Source: Carboxylicivirga sp. M1479 (GTDB lineage: Bacteria > Bacteroidota > Bacteroidia > Bacteroidales > Marinilabiliaceae). From it: a stretch of DNA of 64,000 bases. Numbering within the stretch: position 1 is the stretch's first letter; every line of letters starts with the position of its first letter. Shown here in pieces: positions 1 through 9,239 of the stretch. The translations under genes were made by a program, and so were the position numbers. Under the pieces are notes generated by a model that worked only from the letters and a program-made list of their open reading frames with translations, ran no database searches and was not told the origin of the DNA. Where the stretch lies: positions 59,807 to 123,806 of the forward strand of contig NZ_VKDE01000012.1 of NCBI RefSeq assembly GCF_007097485.1, given 5' to 3'.

Positions 1-386
1 AAGTTCCAGGCATCAGCCATTCTTATTTTTTGTGCTGTCAACTCTATTTCATCATCCGTGGCACTATGGTTAAGAGCAAACAATTCGTGGTGCTTGCTTT
101 GGTCGTATAAGGCCGATGGTACCAAGGTTGCTTTGGTCGATTCATATAAAAACAGGACTTTCTTATAGGGAAGTTGCAACAACTCCTCCTGCAACAATAC
201 TTCTTGTGTTTTAATACCATCAGCACTTTTATCCACAAAAGGAATATTAGCAAAAGCAATATAGGTATTGGTAACAGGGTCTAGTACACAAAAAGAAAGT
301 CCACCCGAAGAAGATCGGATGGACAAAAAATAAGATGTTGTAATACTTGCGTCAAAAGACTGATCAACAAGGTAAGTCTTGGTCAT
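1..386 (-). CDS. DUF3822-like protein, C-terminus cut by window edge
   Basis: The minus-strand frame opens with MTKTYLVDQSFD at 386 and stays open for 128 codons to the window edge. The segments LSIRSSSGGLSFCVLDP and NTYIAFANIPF resemble the start of DUF3822 proteins, a Bacteroidota family predicted to have an actin/acetate-kinase-like fold and often found near an rRNA methyltransferase gene. The start lies only 4 nt after the stop of the upstream membrane-anchored gene, so the two are probably one transcript. The family name rests on recall of sequence style. The molecular function is unknown. Confidence 0.6.
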   Translation of the reverse strand, partial: MTKTYLVDQSFDASITTSYFLSIRSSSGGLSFCVLDPVTNTYIAFANIPFVDKSADGIKTQEVLLQEELLQLPYKKVLFLYESTKATLVPSALYDQSKHHELFALNHSATDDEIELTAQKIRMADAWN

Positions 387-390
387 AAAA

Positions 391-1023
391 TTATTCCCAG
401 TTACCTGCGTTATTGTTAGCAGCTTCTAACGAACCAACTTTAAGACCAGGATATCTTTCCAACTTCTCAGTCTTATCGTTAAGGTTAATAATTTCTTGTA
501 ATTCAAGTCCAGCAAGGTAAATGTTGTTGTGTACCTTTGCTTCAAATACCTGAACTTTTACTCCAGATCCTGTTACAACAATACCAGCACCCATTTCATA
601 AGTTTTTCCACCTTCTACGTAAGGGATAAACTTTAATGAATCAACAGGGTAATTAGCTGGAAACAAAGAATCTTTTACACTTACACGAATTGTATCACGG
701 CTGATGATACCAAGTGCCAATGCTTTAAGCTCAGTGATGCCTGCTTCACGCATGCTGTCTGTTAAACTTCCTTCTTTTTTTACCAATGGAAGTGAGTCGT
801 TTAGGACGAAGTTAATCAATGTATCATAGCTACCTGTGTATTTATTATAAACAGATTTGTAAGCTACTTGCGCATCTCTGGTAAGAATAAGTCTGTCAAC
901 GTTTGCTTGTTTTCTTAAAGCTTCCTGCTCTTGAAAACGAATTGGCTTATTAATACTTTCAACACAATAGTAACCTAGCGCGATAATTGCAATAGTAAGA
1001 ACAATCTGAATAACTGTTTTCAT
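391..1023 (-). CDS. Conserved hypothetical protein with one N-terminal membrane anchor
   Basis: This 210-residue protein has a single hydrophobic segment at residues 4-22 and then a soluble region, probably periplasmic. A short charged, coiled-coil-like stretch (FQEQEALRKQANVDRL) follows the anchor. The rest is mixed polar sequence with no catalytic motif I recognise. It is first in a two-gene unit with the DUF3822-like gene, with 4 nt between them. A TAAATTTG -7 element (minus strand, 1056-1063) lies about 33 nt upstream of its ATG. Genes of this kind sit beside DUF3822 in related genomes by my recollection, but no role is known to me. Confidence 0.7.
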   Translation of the reverse strand: MKTVIQIVLTIAIIALGYYCVESINKPIRFQEQEALRKQANVDRLILTRDAQVAYKSVYNKYTGSYDTLINFVLNDSLPLVKKEGSLTDSMREAGITELKALALGIISRDTIRVSVKDSLFPANYPVDSLKFIPYVEGGKTYEMGAGIVVTGSGVKVQVFEAKVHNNIYLAGLELQEIINLNDKTEKLERYPGLKVGSLEAANNNAGNWE

Positions 1024-1055
1024 TATCTTCGGATTTTTGTTTTAGTTTGAATGCA

Positions 1056-1063
1056 CAAATTTA
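1056..1063 (-). promoter_or_regulatory. Putative -7 promoter element TAAATTTG
   Basis: Read on the minus strand the sequence is TAAATTTG, a full match to the Bacteroidota -7 consensus TAnnTTTG. It lies in the 89-nt gap between two divergent genes and points toward the membrane-anchored gene ending at 391. No convincing -33 TTTG at normal spacing was seen. Confidence 0.45.
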
Positions 1064-1112
1064 AAAAAAAAATCAAATTTCAGTTTTTAAATAGCTTTTA
1101 TCTACATTAAAA

Positions 1113-2537
1113 ATGCTAAATAATCATATAACAACGTTAATTAAGGAGAAATTTGAGTTCGAACCAACATCATCACAAGCATTATTGATGGATGGGTTGG
1201 GGCAATTTATCATGTCTGAACAGTCGCCGTCGGTATGTCTAATTAAAGGATATGCAGGTACTGGTAAAACATCCCTGATGAAAGCTTTTACCGATGTGTT
1301 GGATGAATTAAAGATACCGAGCCAATTAATGGCGCCTACTGGACGAGCTGCAAAGGTTTTGAGTAGTTATACGCAGAAGTCGGCTTATACCATTCATAAA
1401 ATGATTTACCGCCGTCAATCATCCAATGATGACTTCGGATCTTTTAATCTGAACTATAATAAGGCCAAGGAAGCTGTTTTTATTGTTGATGAGGCATCCA
1501 TGATTTCGAATAGTAGCATGGATTACACGGTGTTTGGAACAGGTCGATTATTAGAGGATTTACTCAATTTTGTTTTTACCAATAGCCGATGTAAGCTCAT
1601 TATTATTGGTGACGTAGCTCAGTTGCCCCCAGTTGGTTTTGACGAAAGTCCCGCTTTGGATAAGTTGTATTTGGAAAGCTTGGGCATGTATGTCGAGGAT
1701 TATTTTTTAAGTGAGGTGGTAAGGCAAGAGCAGGACAGTGGTATTTTGTATAACGCTAGTAAATTACGTTTTATGCTGGATGATGGCCTTGCTGATGGTG
1801 CCTATCCAGCTTTGGAAAGTAAAGGTTATCCTGATTTTAAACGTTTATCAGGCGAAGAGCTGATTGATGAATTAAATTGGTGTCAGGAAAATTATGGTTT
1901 GGATGAAACACTGGTGGTTTGTCGATCAAACAAAAGGGCGACTTTGTTTAATCAAGGAATTCGTAATAGCATTCTTTATCGCGAAGAAGAGCTAACAGTA
2001 ACGGATCATTTATTAATTATGAAGAATAACTACCATTGGTTAAAAGATAGCAAAGAAGCTGACTTTATTGCCAATGGTGATATTGCCGAAGTAGTAAGGA
2101 TAAATGGATACGAAGAATTATATGATCGTAAATTTGCGAATGTTACCATCCGCTTAAGTGATTACGAGCACTTGGAGATAGATGTGAAAATAGTGATGGA
2201 TGCTTTGCACAGCGAAACAGCTGGTTTTTCAAAAGAGGAGCAAGAAGCATTTTTCAAACAGGTAATGGAAGATTATGAGGATGAGAAATCGCAACGCAAG
2301 CGATACGAGAAATTAAAAGAGAACCCATATTATAACGCCTTGCAAGTTAAATACGCTTATGCCATGACTTGCCATAAATCGCAGGGAGGTCAATGGAAAG
2401 CTATTTTTATAGATCAAGGATATATTCCAGAAGAGCATTTAGGTATTGGTTATTTTCGTTGGCTTTATACGGCCATAACCCGTGCTACAGAACGTGTATA
2501 CCTTGTTAATTTTAAAGATGATTTTTTTGAAGATTAA
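1113..2537 (+). CDS. RecD/UvrD-type ATP-dependent DNA helicase (AAA family)
   Basis: A 474-residue superfamily 1 helicase-like ATPase. Walker A is GYAGTGKTS (residues 46-54), Walker B FIVDEASM (123-130), a motif III-like GDVAQLPPVG lies at about 166-175, and the C-terminal UvrD_C_2-type motifs are AMTCHKSQGGQW (about 414-425) and YTAITRATERVYLV (452-465). This order matches the compact RecD2/Pif1-like group often annotated in Bacteroidota as exodeoxyribonuclease V alpha-like. It should bind DNA and unwind it using ATP. It lacks RecB/RecC neighbours, so a stand-alone helicase is more likely than a RecBCD subunit. It is transcribed alone, divergently from the preceding gene. Confidence 0.85.
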   Translation: MLNNHITTLIKEKFEFEPTSSQALLMDGLGQFIMSEQSPSVCLIKGYAGTGKTSLMKAFTDVLDELKIPSQLMAPTGRAAKVLSSYTQKSAYTIHKMIYRRQSSNDDFGSFNLNYNKAKEAVFIVDEASMISNSSMDYTVFGTGRLLEDLLNFVFTNSRCKLIIIGDVAQLPPVGFDESPALDKLYLESLGMYVEDYFLSEVVRQEQDSGILYNASKLRFMLDDGLADGAYPALESKGYPDFKRLSGEELIDELNWCQENYGLDETLVVCRSNKRATLFNQGIRNSILYREEELTVTDHLLIMKNNYHWLKDSKEADFIANGDIAEVVRINGYEELYDRKFANVTIRLSDYEHLEIDVKIVMDALHSETAGFSKEEQEAFFKQVMEDYEDEKSQRKRYEKLKENPYYNALQVKYAYAMTCHKSQGGQWKAIFIDQGYIPEEHLGIGYFRWLYTAITRATERVYLVNFKDDFFED

Positions 2538-2571
2538 GTTGTAGGTATTAAACGAGTCATTTTATTCATCT

Positions 2572-4215
2572 TTAATATTTTGCTAGAAACACGTTCAACT
2601 GTTCTTCTTTTTGTAGGTTTAGTTTCTTACGAAGTCGTTTGCGTGCCGATTCTATGCTATCAACACTTTTATGCATTATTGCTGCTATTTCTTTTGAACT
2701 CATATTGAGTTTAAGAAATGCACAGAGTTTGGCATCATTGGATGTTAAGTTAGGGTGTCTATTGTGTAAGTTCTTATAGAAATTGACATTAACGTGTTCA
2801 AAGTGTGTTTTAAATTCATCCCAAATAGTTTCATTTTGATTGATTCGTAGATTGGAGATGATTGTGTCAATTTGCTCCTGATCTTGTTTTTTAATATTGT
2901 ATTTAACTTTTGTTAATTCAGTAATTATAGTGTTAGACAATTCGGCATAACGTGTCATGTGAATAGTTTGAGTTAGAAGTTTCTTTGTATTGAACTCCAA
3001 ACGATTATTCATTAGTTTATGCTCAAGTTTTAACTTAGATTCAATTAAGCGTCTTTGTTTAAGTTTATTTAAAGTATAGCTTGTTATTAGTAAAAACAGC
3101 AGGGTAAGTGCAATGAATCCAACGCTTACTATACGTTTTTTATAATTAATTTCATTTTCGTATTTGGCTTGTTCGAATTGCCATTTGAGGGTGTGTATTT
3201 TGCGCGCGTGTCTTATCGACTCTAAATATTCTGAGGTTTCGTTGTGCAATGTGTGGTATTGGTATGCTTCTCGGTATCTCTGTTGTTGCTCGTATAGTTT
3301 GGTTAATCTCTTTGAGGGGTAAAGTAAACTGTATTTTAATTGCTTGTCTTGACTAACCTTTATTGCCTCAAGGTAGTTCAGCTCAGCATTTGTTTCATCG
3401 TTAAGCCATTGGTAGTAATTGGCCATGCTGCTCAAAAGTAAGGATAGTGTTTTGGGGTAGTTTTTACTTTTACAAATATCAATGCCTAGTTGATACTGTT
3501 TGTATGCTTTTTCGTAATTTTTCTGATATAAATAGATGTTTCCAAGATTATTACACTGGTGAGCAATTCCAATGCTATCATTTAGTTCTAGATTTATTCT
3601 TTGTGCTTTTTTATAGTGATTAAGGGCTTTTTCATAGTCTTTTAAACGACTGTGGTAGTAGTTGCCAAATGCATTTGAAAGTTTAGCAATCATACTACTG
3701 TCATTTGTTTGTTCGGCTAGCTTCTGACTATTTTTATAATTGCTAATAGCTTGTTCGTTATCGCCTATCCGATAGAAGATATAACCCAGGTAATAGTTGA
3801 TTTGAGATAGTTTCTCTTTATCTCTTGTCTTTTCAAAGTATGGTAAACACTTGTAAAAATAAGCGCTAGGTAAATCAAAATTTTCACCATATTCTAATAG
3901 TAAGTATGCCAAGTTAAATTGTGACCTTGCAATAAATGCCTTGCTTTTCAGTTGTAAAGAACTTTGGAGAGATAAGTTTGCCAAATTTATAGCTTCTTCA
4001 AAGTTATCCCCAGCAATGTCTTTTGATAGTTCAATTGTTTTTGAAATCTGAATGGTATCAGTTAATTTATTAGAAACTTTGAGTTCTGTTTTCGGAAAAA
4101 CCTTTGGTTGGCCATAAGCCGTTGTGCTATGGAAAAGGCTTGTAAGTATTAAAAGTATCAGATAAGGGATAAATATAGGTAGCGAATTCTTAGTTCTTAT
4201 CATTCGATTGAGCAT
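2572..4215 (-). CDS. TPR-containing membrane regulator with LuxR-like HTH
   Basis: A 547-residue protein with an N-terminal hydrophobic segment ending near residue 35 and at least five tetratricopeptide-like repeats over about residues 60-340 (for example the NNLGNIYLYQKNYEKAYKQY repeat). A transmembrane helix at about 360-382 (VGFIALTLLFLLI) is followed by a basic coiled coil and a C-terminal helix-turn-helix (SNDAKLCAFLKLNMSSKEIA, then SVDSIESARKRLRKKLNL). This periplasmic TPR, membrane helix, cytoplasmic HTH layout is a common Bacteroidota one-protein signalling design. It has no histidine kinase or receiver domain. The signal and targets are unknown. The adjacent secreted phosphoesterase gene is one candidate target, by proximity only. 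Confidence 0.82.
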   Translation of the reverse strand: MLNRMIRTKNSLPIFIPYLILLILTSLFHSTTAYGQPKVFPKTELKVSNKLTDTIQISKTIELSKDIAGDNFEEAINLANLSLQSSLQLKSKAFIARSQFNLAYLLLEYGENFDLPSAYFYKCLPYFEKTRDKEKLSQINYYLGYIFYRIGDNEQAISNYKNSQKLAEQTNDSSMIAKLSNAFGNYYHSRLKDYEKALNHYKKAQRINLELNDSIGIAHQCNNLGNIYLYQKNYEKAYKQYQLGIDICKSKNYPKTLSLLLSSMANYYQWLNDETNAELNYLEAIKVSQDKQLKYSLLYPSKRLTKLYEQQQRYREAYQYHTLHNETSEYLESIRHARKIHTLKWQFEQAKYENEINYKKRIVSVGFIALTLLFLLITSYTLNKLKQRRLIESKLKLEHKLMNNRLEFNTKKLLTQTIHMTRYAELSNTIITELTKVKYNIKKQDQEQIDTIISNLRINQNETIWDEFKTHFEHVNVNFYKNLHNRHPNLTSNDAKLCAFLKLNMSSKEIAAIMHKSVDSIESARKRLRKKLNLQKEEQLNVFLAKY

Positions 4216-4302
4216 TCTGTCTTTTATAGCCTTGTAACGATAATTTCGTACTTAAAGTTGCTACAATATTGATTTTTGGTGCAAAAAAACAAACAGAGCG
4301 AT

Positions 4303-4384
4303 GAAAAAAAAGGATGCTCAAAATTACTTAGTTCTATGAGCGAATTTATTCGTGCATAAGAGTCTAAGCTGTTTTTGAGCACCC
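4303..4384 (-). terminator. Long structured terminator after the metallophosphoesterase gene
   Basis: On the minus strand an outer stem pairs GGGTGCTCAAAA with TTTTGAGCATCC (one mismatch), and the transcript then enters a T8 run. The roughly 48-nt interior also folds, with CTTAG/CTAAG and a central ATTCG/CGAAT arm. It lies about 28 nt beyond the stop at 4412 and so ends that transcript. The large structured interior is unusual for a simple Rho-independent terminator. Confidence 0.7.
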
Positions 4385-4411
4385 CTTTTCTTAAACTTCA
4401 CTTAATAGATA

Positions 4412-7156
4412 CTATTTCTTTATTTTCCGTACAATTTGATGTCCATCTGTCATCAAAACCTTAACGATGTAAATACCGTTTTCTAAAGTTGATGTTGACA
4501 GCCGATGGGTTGAATTATTACTAGTATTTGCGTAATAGATTAAACTTTTACCTGCCAAGTTGTATATCGTTACTTCACTTACTTGTGGACACTCAATGTT
4601 TAATTGGGTGGTTATAGGATTAGGATAAATCAAACAGTTGTTGGCAATGTCTGTATTAATACCTGTTGATGTTTGTATTTGAATTGAAATGAGTTTTGAG
4701 AAACTATTGCCATGATTATCAGTTACACGTATAGTGATACTATGCGTAAGGTTGCCATTAAAACTGAAAGCTTTATCGGTGAATAATAAATTGTTTTCAA
4801 TTTTATAATACGTTGCATCACCAACATTGGTAACTATTTCAAAAGAATGAGAATCTTCCAAGTCAGGATCAATTGCAGTTAAGGTACCAACTAGCGCTGA
4901 TGTACTCGCATCTGCCGAAACTAAATTGTTGCTTAACTCTATATCCTGGGGTGCTTGGTTAATTGCTTTCTCTGTTACATTAATGTAATCATCTTTGCTA
5001 ATGGAGGCTGTTCCATCCGAATATGTTAGTTCCAAAGTCACGCTGTATGTTCCTGCAGTATTGTATGTAACAGTAGGGTTCAAGTCAGTACTTGTTGCCG
5101 GATTACCTCCATCGAAAGTCCACAATATACTCTCTTCTCCTGCTTCAGACTCATTTGTGAATTCAATAGATTGACTTGCCTCAATTGTTGTTTTATTGGC
5201 GCTGAAATCTGTCAAGTAACTAGTTTCGTTTAAGATGTTAATAGTATAATCCTCAATCTCTCCACCGGTAAAATTATTGCATAGTTCAGGCGCTTTATTG
5301 TACCTCATAGCTACACGTACACGCTTTTTACCCAATGTATTATTGGGGATAGTAAAACTGCTGTTGAATGCTCCTTTATTGCTTCCAGTTAAGACTTCTT
5401 CACCATCATCTTCAAAATCACCATCTGAGTTATAATCAACCCAAACCATCCATGTTTCGGAGTACTGTGTAGTGCTTTTATATCCTGGTGATAGGATTAC
5501 ATCTAGCTCGTCACCGGCATTAACAACAATTTCTTGTTTCGAAAAATCAGAGTAAGGTGTAGGGTCTGAGGGATTTGTGAAATCACCAAACTGAACTGAT
5601 GCAATCCATTCATAGGATTGATCTGAAGCTGTCATCTCACAGTAGGATAGTGGAGCTAATTCATCTTTAACTTCAATTTCGATAGAATTAGAAGAAGTTT
5701 GATTTCCTTCATTATCGCTTGCAATAGTCGTGATAGCATAGTTGCCAGGTGTTAAATTAGACCATGCAATTTCATACGGATATGAGGTGTCTTCACCAAT
5801 TAATTCATCATCTTTATAAAATTCTACCCGTGCAATTCCTCCGTCTTTATCTGTGGCATTAGCAGCTATAGTTATTGTTTCATCTTTATAAAACCAGTCA
5901 TTTTCCAATGGTAATGTAATAGAAACTTCCGGGAAATATGATTCATCAAGTGAAATTACGAATGACTCTACTAAGCTACCGTTGCTTCTGATGATTTCGG
6001 CATAGAGTTCTCTGTTATTTATCTCAAACTTGGCAAACGAATTGTATCTGTCGTAGTAAACTAAATGCGGGTACTCAAGTTCATCTTTCGGTTTAGAACC
6101 GTCCCATTCGGCAATAACTTGCCCATCTCGTGTATTGCTGCTACATGAGGTAACCATCACCATATGGTTGACCCCATCAACAAGGCTGCGTGTATAATCA
6201 TGATTATGACCGTTAATTACAAGTTTAACGTTGTTTTGAGCCAATAAAGGTTGAATGTTTTCTTGAATGTCATCACGGTTTTCATGGTTTCCTGATCCCC
6301 AGGCGGGCGCATGGTAATACACCACTTTCCATGCTTTAGTTGATTTTTCCAACTCAGTTTTAAGCCATTGGTACTGGTCTGAACCAATATCCAAACTTTC
6401 GTTTGTGTTGATGGAAAAACATTGAACAGGTCCGTAAGTAAATGTGTAATAACAACCTTCTCCTGTTCGGTGCATAATATCTCCACTTTGGTATTGCGGA
6501 TAGGGGTAATACTTACCATATTGAGTTCCAGTATAGCATTCGTGGTTTCCACGAGCTCCCATTATGGGTAATTTAGATTGTAGTTCTGTTGTGTGCAAAC
6601 GATTACGATTGAAAAAAATAGTGTCCCAATCTCCTTCGCTACCATCTTCGGTAAAATCTCCAGCATGCAACAAAAAAGTTTGGGCTTCAGGTTTATCTTC
6701 AATCTGTTCTAATAATTTACTCCAAACAGCATTAATTTTAGAGGAGTTACGTTGCGTATCACCTCCTGCAAAAAATGTGATAGATTGTTCTGAGTCGTTT
6801 GTTCCAGCAAAAAATGAACCAGTGTGATAGTCATTGTTGTCAGTAATGCGGTAATAATATAAGGTACCAGGCGTTAATTCGCTTATCGTGTACGTATGCT
6901 GATGATCTGTTCCTTGTTCTTGTGTTTCAGCAATGCCATCTGAGTAATTGGTATCAGTACCCCATTCAATTGAGCAAGTTGATGTGGTGTGTAATTGCCA
7001 AAGTACCATCATTTCAGTATTGGATCCTGGATAAATTAAATACGGACCTTTTCTTACTTCTGCCTTTACAAGGCTTTGGTGAAATGTAATGTTGACTACA
7101 ATTAATAATGCTAAAATAATTCCTTTCCTTAATGTGGACTTTAGTTTTGTTTTCAT
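4412..7156 (-). CDS. Secreted multidomain metallophosphoesterase with T9SS sorting tail
   Basis: A 914-residue exported protein. After a signal peptide (about 1-32) comes an FN3-like purple-acid-phosphatase N-domain (to about 115). A calcineurin-like phosphoesterase domain follows, with metal motifs GGDTQ, HAGDFTED, GNHE, YYHAPAW and GHNHDY (about 125-325). Next are an Ig-like Big_9-type module (about 410-500), a GEVED-like domain (about 505-640), a PKD domain (TFDGGNPATS; about 650-735), a cadherin-like module and a C-terminal type A sorting domain (YPNPITTQLNIE to the end). The tyrosine that gives true purple acid phosphatases their colour (GDxxY) is not seen, so the metal centre may differ. 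Type IX secretion to the cell surface is expected; the substrate is unknown. It has its own terminator. Confidence 0.85.
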   Translation of the reverse strand: MKTKLKSTLRKGIILALLIVVNITFHQSLVKAEVRKGPYLIYPGSNTEMMVLWQLHTTSTCSIEWGTDTNYSDGIAETQEQGTDHQHTYTISELTPGTLYYYRITDNNDYHTGSFFAGTNDSEQSITFFAGGDTQRNSSKINAVWSKLLEQIEDKPEAQTFLLHAGDFTEDGSEGDWDTIFFNRNRLHTTELQSKLPIMGARGNHECYTGTQYGKYYPYPQYQSGDIMHRTGEGCYYTFTYGPVQCFSINTNESLDIGSDQYQWLKTELEKSTKAWKVVYYHAPAWGSGNHENRDDIQENIQPLLAQNNVKLVINGHNHDYTRSLVDGVNHMVMVTSCSSNTRDGQVIAEWDGSKPKDELEYPHLVYYDRYNSFAKFEINNRELYAEIIRSNGSLVESFVISLDESYFPEVSITLPLENDWFYKDETITIAANATDKDGGIARVEFYKDDELIGEDTSYPYEIAWSNLTPGNYAITTIASDNEGNQTSSNSIEIEVKDELAPLSYCEMTASDQSYEWIASVQFGDFTNPSDPTPYSDFSKQEIVVNAGDELDVILSPGYKSTTQYSETWMVWVDYNSDGDFEDDGEEVLTGSNKGAFNSSFTIPNNTLGKKRVRVAMRYNKAPELCNNFTGGEIEDYTINILNETSYLTDFSANKTTIEASQSIEFTNESEAGEESILWTFDGGNPATSTDLNPTVTYNTAGTYSVTLELTYSDGTASISKDDYINVTEKAINQAPQDIELSNNLVSADASTSALVGTLTAIDPDLEDSHSFEIVTNVGDATYYKIENNLLFTDKAFSFNGNLTHSITIRVTDNHGNSFSKLISIQIQTSTGINTDIANNCLIYPNPITTQLNIECPQVSEVTIYNLAGKSLIYYANTSNNSTHRLSTSTLENGIYIVKVLMTDGHQIVRKIKK

Positions 7157-7415
7157 ACAGGCTGTTTTATTAAACGGTTATAAAACGTGATTTTGGATTG
7201 CTCTAAAACTATTGCCTACGATAATTAGTCCCAAAAAAGTAAGCGTAGTATTACCTGTCATTGTTTGTTTGTGCTCTGATAAATAATGATATATGTGTCG
7301 AGTTGGAAAAAGGTTTTTCGAACTGTTTTTGGATAAGTCTTAGGTGTTTTGGAGGAATTATAACGCAATTTGATAAAAAATGCGACTCTACTTTCGAATT
7401 GATCAAAAACAAAAA
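7157..7415. other. Intergenic region, no supported gene
   Basis: About 260 nt between the metallophosphoesterase start and the terminator of the phosphoglucomutase gene. A 66-codon plus-strand frame (7261-7461) runs into the terminator and has no recognisable product. The promoter of the metallophosphoesterase should lie here, but I could not pick out a convincing element. Confidence 0.4.
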
Positions 7416-7442
7416 GGGCGCAACCTTTATTAGATTGCGCCC
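7411..7442 (-). terminator. Rho-independent terminator of the phosphoglucomutase gene
   Basis: A perfect 8-bp stem GGGCGCAA/TTGCGCCC with an 11-nt loop, followed on the minus strand by TTTTTG. It lies 22 nt beyond the stop at 7465 and closes the minus-strand nucleotide-sugar block. Confidence 0.85.
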
Positions 7443-7464
7443 TAAAAATGATTGGTATTAATTC

Positions 7465-9213
7465 TTAAATACCCAAGTCTTTCGCGATACCATCAATAAT
7501 AGCATCTGCTTTTTCGTTCGCAGGGTAGAACTCATCCTTGCTGTTCATTGGTACTTTTACCTCAAAATAAAACTTTATTTTTGGTTCAGTACCCGATGGA
7601 CGAACCGATACTTTGTAGCCATTTTCGGTAAAGAATTGTAGTACGTTCGATTGCTCAGGTAAATCTATGGCTTCATGCTTGTTTTCTAATACGTGAAAAG
7701 CATCAAGCTTAGCGTAGTCCTTTACAATACTAACTTTATCGCCAGCTAGTGTTTTTGGCGGGTTGTTGCGGAAATCAACCATTAGCTGTTTAATTTCATC
7801 AGCACCTGATTTTCCTTCACGAACAATGTAAATCATCTTCTCTTTAGAGAAGCCATATTCCATGTAAATGTCTTGTAGTACATCAAACAATGTTTTGCCA
7901 TTGTCCTTAGCCCATGCTGCAATTTCAGCTGCTATGGTAATGGCCGCAACTGCATCTTTATCACGCACGTAATCGCCTGGTAGGAAGCCGTATGATTCTT
8001 CGCCACCACATATGTACTTCTTTTGGCCCTCTAATTCGCGAATTACTTTGGCAATCCACTTAAAGCCAGTGTAAACATCAAAGTACTCAACACCATTTTT
8101 AACGGCCATTTCTTTTAATAGCTCTGAAGTAACAATGGTTTTAACGATGAATTCTTTACCTGTTAATAAGCCATTTTCTTTCCACTTTTTAAGGATATAC
8201 CAAGTTAATAAAGTGGCGGTTTGGTTACCATTAACGAGCACATATTCGCCCTTTTCATTTTTAACAGCAATCCCAAGTCTATCGCTATCTGGGTCTGATG
8301 CCATTACGATATCGGCATCCGTTTCACGGGCTTTGTTTAAAGCCATTTCTAAGGCTGCAGGCTCCTCTGGGTTAGGAGATATAACTGTTGGGAATTCGCC
8401 ACTTACCACATCCTGTTCAGGTACGTTTATCACATTGTTAAAACCACATAAACGCAGTGCAGCAGGTATCATTTTAACACCGGTGCCGTGTATAGGTGAG
8501 TAAACGATTTTTAAATCTTTGTTACGATCAATTAAGTCCTGGTCCAATACCAAACTTTTTACTTGTTCTAGATATTGGTTGTCCATGTCCTCTCCCAATA
8601 CTTCAATCAAGCTTTTATTTCCTTCGAATTTAATGTCGTCAACCGATGCAATTTTATTTACTTCATCAATAACATTGGTATCGTGAGGAGATGTTAATTG
8701 AGCACCATCGTTCCAGTAGGCTTTATAACCGTTATAAGCTTTAGGATTGTGCGATGCTGTAATTATTACACCACTTTGACAGCCTAATTGGCGAATGGCA
8801 TATGAAATTTCAGGAGTAGGGCGTAGGTCTTCAAATAGATATGCTTTAATGCCGTTTGCACTGAATATATCGGCCACTACTTCGGAAAATAAGCGGCTGT
8901 TATTTCGGCAATCGTAACCAATTACAACGCTTATTTGCTCCACATCAGTAAAGTTTTTCAAAAGATAATTCGCCAAACCTTGTGTTGCAGCTCCAACGGT
9001 GTAAATATTCATTCGGTTAGAGCCAGCTCCCATAATACCTCTTAAACCACCGGTTCCAAATTCTAAATCTTTATAAAAAGAGTCGATTAAACCTGTTTTA
9101 TCTTCATTGGCCATCATTTCCTTAATGGCATTTTTTGTTTCTGCATCGTAGTTACCATCAAGCCACGCCTGTGCTTTTTGTGTAACGGCATTTAAAACAT
9201 CTTTATTTTGCAT
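7465..9213 (-). CDS. Phosphoglucomutase/phosphomannomutase family protein
   Basis: A 582-residue alpha-D-phosphohexomutase, the usual length of the PGM2-like phosphoglucomutase group. The active-site serine loop is TASHNPKAYNGYK with Ser154. The Mg-binding loop is DPDSDRLGIAV (about 308-318), the sugar loop GGEESYGF (about 406-413), and the C-terminal phosphate-binding loop RPSGTEPKIKF (about 542-552). It should interconvert glucose-6-phosphate and glucose-1-phosphate in the cytoplasm, supplying glucose-1-phosphate for the dTDP- and UDP-sugars made by the neighbouring genes. It is the last gene of a minus-strand block and is 26 nt from rfbD. A phosphopentomutase activity cannot be excluded from motifs alone. 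Confidence 0.9.
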   Translation of the reverse strand: MQNKDVLNAVTQKAQAWLDGNYDAETKNAIKEMMANEDKTGLIDSFYKDLEFGTGGLRGIMGAGSNRMNIYTVGAATQGLANYLLKNFTDVEQISVVIGYDCRNNSRLFSEVVADIFSANGIKAYLFEDLRPTPEISYAIRQLGCQSGVIITASHNPKAYNGYKAYWNDGAQLTSPHDTNVIDEVNKIASVDDIKFEGNKSLIEVLGEDMDNQYLEQVKSLVLDQDLIDRNKDLKIVYSPIHGTGVKMIPAALRLCGFNNVINVPEQDVVSGEFPTVISPNPEEPAALEMALNKARETDADIVMASDPDSDRLGIAVKNEKGEYVLVNGNQTATLLTWYILKKWKENGLLTGKEFIVKTIVTSELLKEMAVKNGVEYFDVYTGFKWIAKVIRELEGQKKYICGGEESYGFLPGDYVRDKDAVAAITIAAEIAAWAKDNGKTLFDVLQDIYMEYGFSKEKMIYIVREGKSGADEIKQLMVDFRNNPPKTLAGDKVSIVKDYAKLDAFHVLENKHEAIDLPEQSNVLQFFTENGYKVSVRPSGTEPKIKFYFEVKVPMNSKDEFYPANEKADAIIDGIAKDLGI

Positions 9214-9239
9214 GTGTATAGAATTTGCGGTGTTGTTAG

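Noticed and set aside
44..259. 71-codon minus-strand frame
   Set aside because: It overlaps the DUF3822-like gene in another frame and has low-complexity hydrophobic sequence; the longer frame from 386 is the real one.
7261..7461. 66-codon plus-strand frame
   Set aside because: It runs through the terminator stem of the phosphoglucomutase gene, and the product has no recognisable features.
8135..8503. 122-codon frame antisense to phosphoglucomutase
   Set aside because: Shadow of a strongly conserved gene on the other strand.
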